Assembly (NCBI RefSeq): GCF_005145025.1
Contig: NZ_CP039695.1
Location: forward strand, 682,001 to 746,000
Reading direction: 5' to 3'
Length of the DNA: 64,000 nt
Origin: Novosphingobium sp. EMRT-2
GTDB taxonomy: Bacteria > Pseudomonadota > Alphaproteobacteria > Sphingomonadales > Sphingomonadaceae
Shown: positions 58,351-64,000 of the stretch, piece after piece
Layout of the letters: every line of letters starts with the position of its first letter
Numbering within the stretch: the stretch's first letter is position 1
Position numbers and translations under genes: made by a program
Notes under the pieces: generated by a model
Databases searched by the model: none
The model's input: only the letters and a program-made list of their open reading frames with translations
Told to the model about the DNA's origin: nothing

Positions 58351-58976
58351 GCGCGCGATCCCACCAGCGCCAGCCCGAAGGCCACGAAGATGCTGCCCGT
58401 CACACGGTTGAACGCCTTCTTCAGCCCCGGCCGCGTCAGGAACCCGGCAATGCCCCGGCCGCCCAGCGCATAGACGAAGTACCACGAGATCTCGATCACC
58501 GAGAACGTCAGCACCATCACGCCGAACTGCGGCAGCTTGGGCTGCGTGGCATCGATGAACTGCGGCAGGAAGGCCGCCGCGAACAGCAGCGCCTTGGGAT
58601 TGCTGATCCCGATGACGAAGGCGGTGCGGAACACGCGCCAGGTCGACAGGCCCCGTTCGACCTCGCCCTCGCCAATATCGATGGCGGCATCGTCCGCCGT
58701 CCACGACCGGTAGCCGAGATAGACGAGGTAGGCCGCGCCGGCATAGCGCAGCACGGTGAATACGCCCGGAATCGCCAGCAGCAGCGCGCTCAACCCCAGC
58801 GCCGAGGCCGTCAGCAAGCCGAACACCGCCACGAAACATCCCGCCATCGCCGCGAACGACCGGGCCAGCCCCAGTTCGACGCTGCGCGCCATGACGTGCA
58901 GCATGTTCGGCCCCGGCGTCGCCGAAACGAAGAAAACGGTGACCGCATAGAGCCACCAGGTATGCCAGGCCATCAT
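58347..58976 (-). CDS. LysE/RhtB family amino-acid exporter
   Basis: 209 residues with six hydrophobic helices. The family motif VFFVSATPGPNMLHVMARSVELG and GISNPKALLFAAAFLPQFID are present; such proteins export amino acids or homoserine-lactone-like metabolites. Two adjacent ATGs (58976 and 58973) are both possible. It begins 2 nt after ligA and overlaps the CinA-like gene by 4 nt. Confidence 0.9.
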   Translation of the reverse strand: MMAWHTWWLYAVTVFFVSATPGPNMLHVMARSVELGLARSFAAMAGCFVAVFGLLTASALGLSALLLAIPGVFTVLRYAGAAYLVYLGYRSWTADDAAIDIGEGEVERGLSTWRVFRTAFVIGISNPKALLFAAAFLPQFIDATQPKLPQFGVMVLTFSVIEISWYFVYALGGRGIAGFLTRPGLKKAFNRVTGSIFVAFGLALVGSRA

Positions 58977-58978
58977 TC

Positions 58979-61781
<2,803 letters not shown>

Positions 61782-61785
<4 letters not shown>

Positions 61786-62186
61786 TCCGGCGCGGCTCCG
61801 CCAACGGGCGACACTTCGGCACGCGCGCCGAAACCGGCGATTATCGGCCGCGCCTTGCGGATCGCTTCCTGCACCTGCGGCAGATGCAGGCTCGCCTTGT
61901 GCGAAGCCTCGTCCTTCCAGACTTCGGTTATCCAGATCGCGTCCGCATCCCCGCGGTCCTTCCACACGCGATAGCCGAGATTGCCCGGCATCTCCGCGCT
62001 TCCCTCGATCAGATAGCCGATCAGTTCGTCGCGGCGGCCGGGCGCGGCCTTCATCTGCCCGATCAGGCCATAGACCTGCGATTCGTCGATTTCTTCCATG
62101 GTATGCGCTTCCACTTTCCCCGCGCGGCCAGACAGGAGCATGGCGGCGGCGGCCCCGCCGATCATCGTGCGCCGGCTGACGAACAT
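61782..62186 (-). CDS. Antibiotic biosynthesis monooxygenase-like protein with Tat-type signal
   Basis: 134 residues. The N-terminus (MFVSRRTMIGGAAAAMLLSG) carries a twin-arginine signal, and the mature part (VYGLIGQMKAAPGRRDELIGY; GYRVWKDRGDADAIWITEVW) is a small dimeric alpha-beta barrel of the ABM/YgiN type. Such domains act as cofactor-free oxygenases or quinol oxidases. ATG 62186 is chosen over the GTG at 62189. It overlaps recN and the GNAT gene. Confidence 0.85.
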
Positions 62187-63892
62187 CACGCCTGCTCCAG
62201 CAGCCGGTCGGCCTGCGCCCGCGCTTCGGCGGTGATCTCCGCGCCGGACAGCATCCGTGCGATTTCCTCCTGCCGGCCAGCGGCATCAAGCAGCACCACC
62301 GACGTTCGCGTCACGATGCCCTGGCTGGACTTGGCGATCAGGTAATGCGCGTTGCCACGCGCGGCGACCTGCGGGCTGTGTGTGACCGCCAGAAGCTGTC
62401 CGCCGCCCCGACCGTTATTGTGCGCCAGCCGTGCCAGCCGTTCGCCGATCGCGCTGGCAACCGCGCCGCCCACGCCCCGGTCGATCTCGTCGAAGATTAC
62501 CGTCGCCGCGCCGCCTTCCTCGGCCAGCGCCACCTTGAGTGCCAGGATGAAGCGCGAAAGCTCGCCGCCGCTGGCGATCTTGCCCAGCGGCGCGAAATCC
62601 GCGCCGGGGTTGGTCGCGATCAGGAATTCCACCGCGTCGATACCACCCGGCCCCCAGCGGTCCTCGGGCAGGCGGAGAACGGCGGTATGGAACCGGGCGG
62701 CGTCCAGCTTGAGCGGCACCAGTTCGGCGGCCACCGCCTTGTCCAGCCGGCGCGCGGCATCGGCGCGGGTGACGGACAACGCTTCGGCCTTGGCGCGATA
62801 GTCCAGCCCCGCCTCCTGCGCCGCGCGCTGCAACGCGCCGATCTGCGCTTCCCCGCCTTCGATGGCATCGAGCGCCAGACGCATCTCGTGCATCCGGTGG
62901 GGCAGTTCATCGGGCGTGCAGCCATGCTTGCGCGCCGCGCCGCGCAGGTCGAACAGCCGCGTCTCGATCCGGTCGAGCGCCTGCGGATCATGCGCCAGCG
63001 CTTCCGCCGCCGCCGAGAGCTTGTCCTCCGCCTCGCTCGCCTCGATCACGGCGCGGTCCAGCGCCTCGAGCGCTTCGGCCAGCAGCGGATGCTCCGCCGC
63101 GATGCGATCGAGCCGCCGCGCCGCCGCGCGCAACGAAGCCAGCGCGGAATCGGACCCGGCCCACAAATGCTGTAATTCGGCGAGATCGCCGGACAGCCGC
63201 TCGCCCTTCTGCATCGCCGCACGCTGGAGCGCGAGGTCTTCCTCCTCGCCGATCACCGGCGCCAGCGTGGTTAGTTCCGCAAGATGGGCGAGCAACAGAT
63301 CCTGCTCCGCCATCGCCGCTTCCACCCGCGCCCTGGCGGTCGCGAGCGCGGTTTCGGCACCGCGCCACTTGTCCCAGGCGGCGGCCACGGCCCCCGTATC
63401 GGCACGGGCATAGCGATCGAGCAACAGGCGGTGCCCGCGCGCGTTGACCAATCCCCGATCGTCATGCTGCCCATGCAGTTCGACCAGCGCCGGCGCGATT
63501 TCGCGTAGGAGCGCCACGCCCACCGGCTGGTCGTTGATAAAGGCCTTGCTGCCCCCGCCAGTTCCGGTCCCGGCATCGCCGCTCGCCGCGCGCAGCCGCC
63601 GGCGAACGATCAGCGGTTCGCCCGGTTCGATCTCCACGTCCGCTTCGGCCAGCGCATGGCGGATCGGATCGGGCAGGCGATCGAACTCGAACGTGGCGGT
63701 CACGCTGGCCTGATCCTCGCCCGCGCGCACAAGGCCGGCATCGGCCCGATCGCCCAGCACGAGTCCCAGCGCATCGAGCAGGATCGACTTGCCCGCGCCG
63801 GTCTCACCGGTGAGCACGCCGAGTCCGCTTGGAAACGCAAGGTCCAGTGCCTCGATAAGCACGATGTTGCGGATGGATAGTCCGGTCAGCAT
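62186..63892 (-). CDS. recN: DNA repair protein RecN
   Basis: 568 residues. An SMC-like protein for double-strand-break repair. Walker A is GETGAGKS (29-36), long helical (coiled-coil) stretches occupy about 160-360, and the C-terminal ATPase motifs include GGELSRFILALKVAL and FDEIDRGVGGAVA. In other alphaproteobacteria it lies next to ligA and bamD, and here ligA is in the same run. A GTTC-N6-GTTC sequence stands 8 nt upstream of the ATG. Confidence 0.95.
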   Translation of the reverse strand: MLTGLSIRNIVLIEALDLAFPSGLGVLTGETGAGKSILLDALGLVLGDRADAGLVRAGEDQASVTATFEFDRLPDPIRHALAEADVEIEPGEPLIVRRRLRAASGDAGTGTGGGSKAFINDQPVGVALLREIAPALVELHGQHDDRGLVNARGHRLLLDRYARADTGAVAAAWDKWRGAETALATARARVEAAMAEQDLLLAHLAELTTLAPVIGEEEDLALQRAAMQKGERLSGDLAELQHLWAGSDSALASLRAAARRLDRIAAEHPLLAEALEALDRAVIEASEAEDKLSAAAEALAHDPQALDRIETRLFDLRGAARKHGCTPDELPHRMHEMRLALDAIEGGEAQIGALQRAAQEAGLDYRAKAEALSVTRADAARRLDKAVAAELVPLKLDAARFHTAVLRLPEDRWGPGGIDAVEFLIATNPGADFAPLGKIASGGELSRFILALKVALAEEGGAATVIFDEIDRGVGGAVASAIGERLARLAHNNGRGGGQLLAVTHSPQVAARGNAHYLIAKSSQGIVTRTSVVLLDAAGRQEEIARMLSGAEITAEARAQADRLLEQA

Positions 63893-64000
63893 GGGCGACC
63901 GTTCTTAGCCGTTCGGAAACGCGCCGTCACCATCCGTTCACGGCTTGTTTCAGCCCTGTGACACCACGCCACACACCCGCAACCTGATTGGGGCAAGGGA
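63893..64000. other. Non-coding end region upstream of recN
   Basis: The last 108 bases carry no open frame that I can support. They hold a GTTC-N6-GTTC direct repeat (63901-63914) discussed under findings. No promoter with both elements was convincing. Confidence 0.5.

Overview
This is a GC-rich, gene-dense stretch of bacterial chromosome. Product types, gene order and control signals point to an alphaproteobacterium of the Sphingomonadales, most likely Novosphingobium or a close relative. Supporting signs are a complex II operon encoding SdhC-SdhD-SdhA, ETF-ubiquinone oxidoreductase, a subclass B3 metallo-beta-lactamase resembling those known from Novosphingobium, a carboxynorspermidine/carboxyspermidine polyamine route, and an alphaproteobacterial SOS box (GTTC-N7-GTTC). 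The genus is an inference; no database search was possible. I found no rRNA, tRNA, CRISPR array, transposase or prophage gene, and no gene-free gap reaches 300 bases.

Layout. 1-3.6 kb: an edge-truncated serine hydrolase, then nspC, a cysteine-rich lipoprotein and the carboxynorspermidine synthase gene. 3.7-7.6 kb (+): a PLP dehydratase, the betaine-lipid genes btaA-btaB and two tandem MAPEG proteins. 7.6-15.9 kb (-): an rRNA m5U methyltransferase, nnr, ilvD, an N-formylglutamate amidohydrolase family gene, ispE, a DUF559 endonuclease-like gene bounded by 48-nt inverted repeats, and ETF-QO. 16-20.3 kb (+): a degenerate uracil-DNA-glycosylase homologue, a lytic transglycosylase, moaB and a radical SAM protein behind a LexA box. 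20.4-26.7 kb (-): dnaE, an acyl-CoA ligase and three small genes. 26.9-31.2 kb: a Yip1-family protein, then glutathione peroxidase with two paralogous small proteins, and lolD-lolC. 31.4-35 kb: a chemoreceptor convergent with a diguanylate cyclase. 35.2-37.4 kb: purF and an SDR. 37.4-44 kb (-): cfa, photolyase, a membrane-bound hydrolase and a two-subunit 2-oxoacid:ferredoxin oxidoreductase. 44.3-45.8 kb (+): esterase and rppH. 45.8-50.6 kb (-): a TPR protein, rsmB, guaB and an M28 peptidase. 50.8-52.4 kb (+): a zinc metallopeptidase and a hypothetical secreted protein. 52.5-55.1 kb (-): sdhA, sdhD, sdhC. 55.3-57.9 kb (+): SDR, B3 metallo-beta-lactamase, prmA. 57.9-63.9 kb (-): recN, a monooxygenase-like protein, a GNAT acetyltransferase, ligA, lysE and cinA in one closely packed chain.

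Most of the window is core metabolism and information processing in tightly packed operons, with many ATGA, GTGA or TGATG overlaps and convergent genes separated by only a few bases. Several loci concern membrane lipids (betaine lipid, cyclopropane fatty acid, acyl-CoA ligase, Lol export) or DNA repair (photolyase, RecN, LigA, the LexA-box radical SAM protein).

The observations most worth following are the DUF559 gene inside its inverted repeats, the LexA-box radical SAM gene that looks leaderless, the family-4 UDG homologue lacking catalytic and Fe-S residues, and the tandem small paralogues upstream of glutathione peroxidase.
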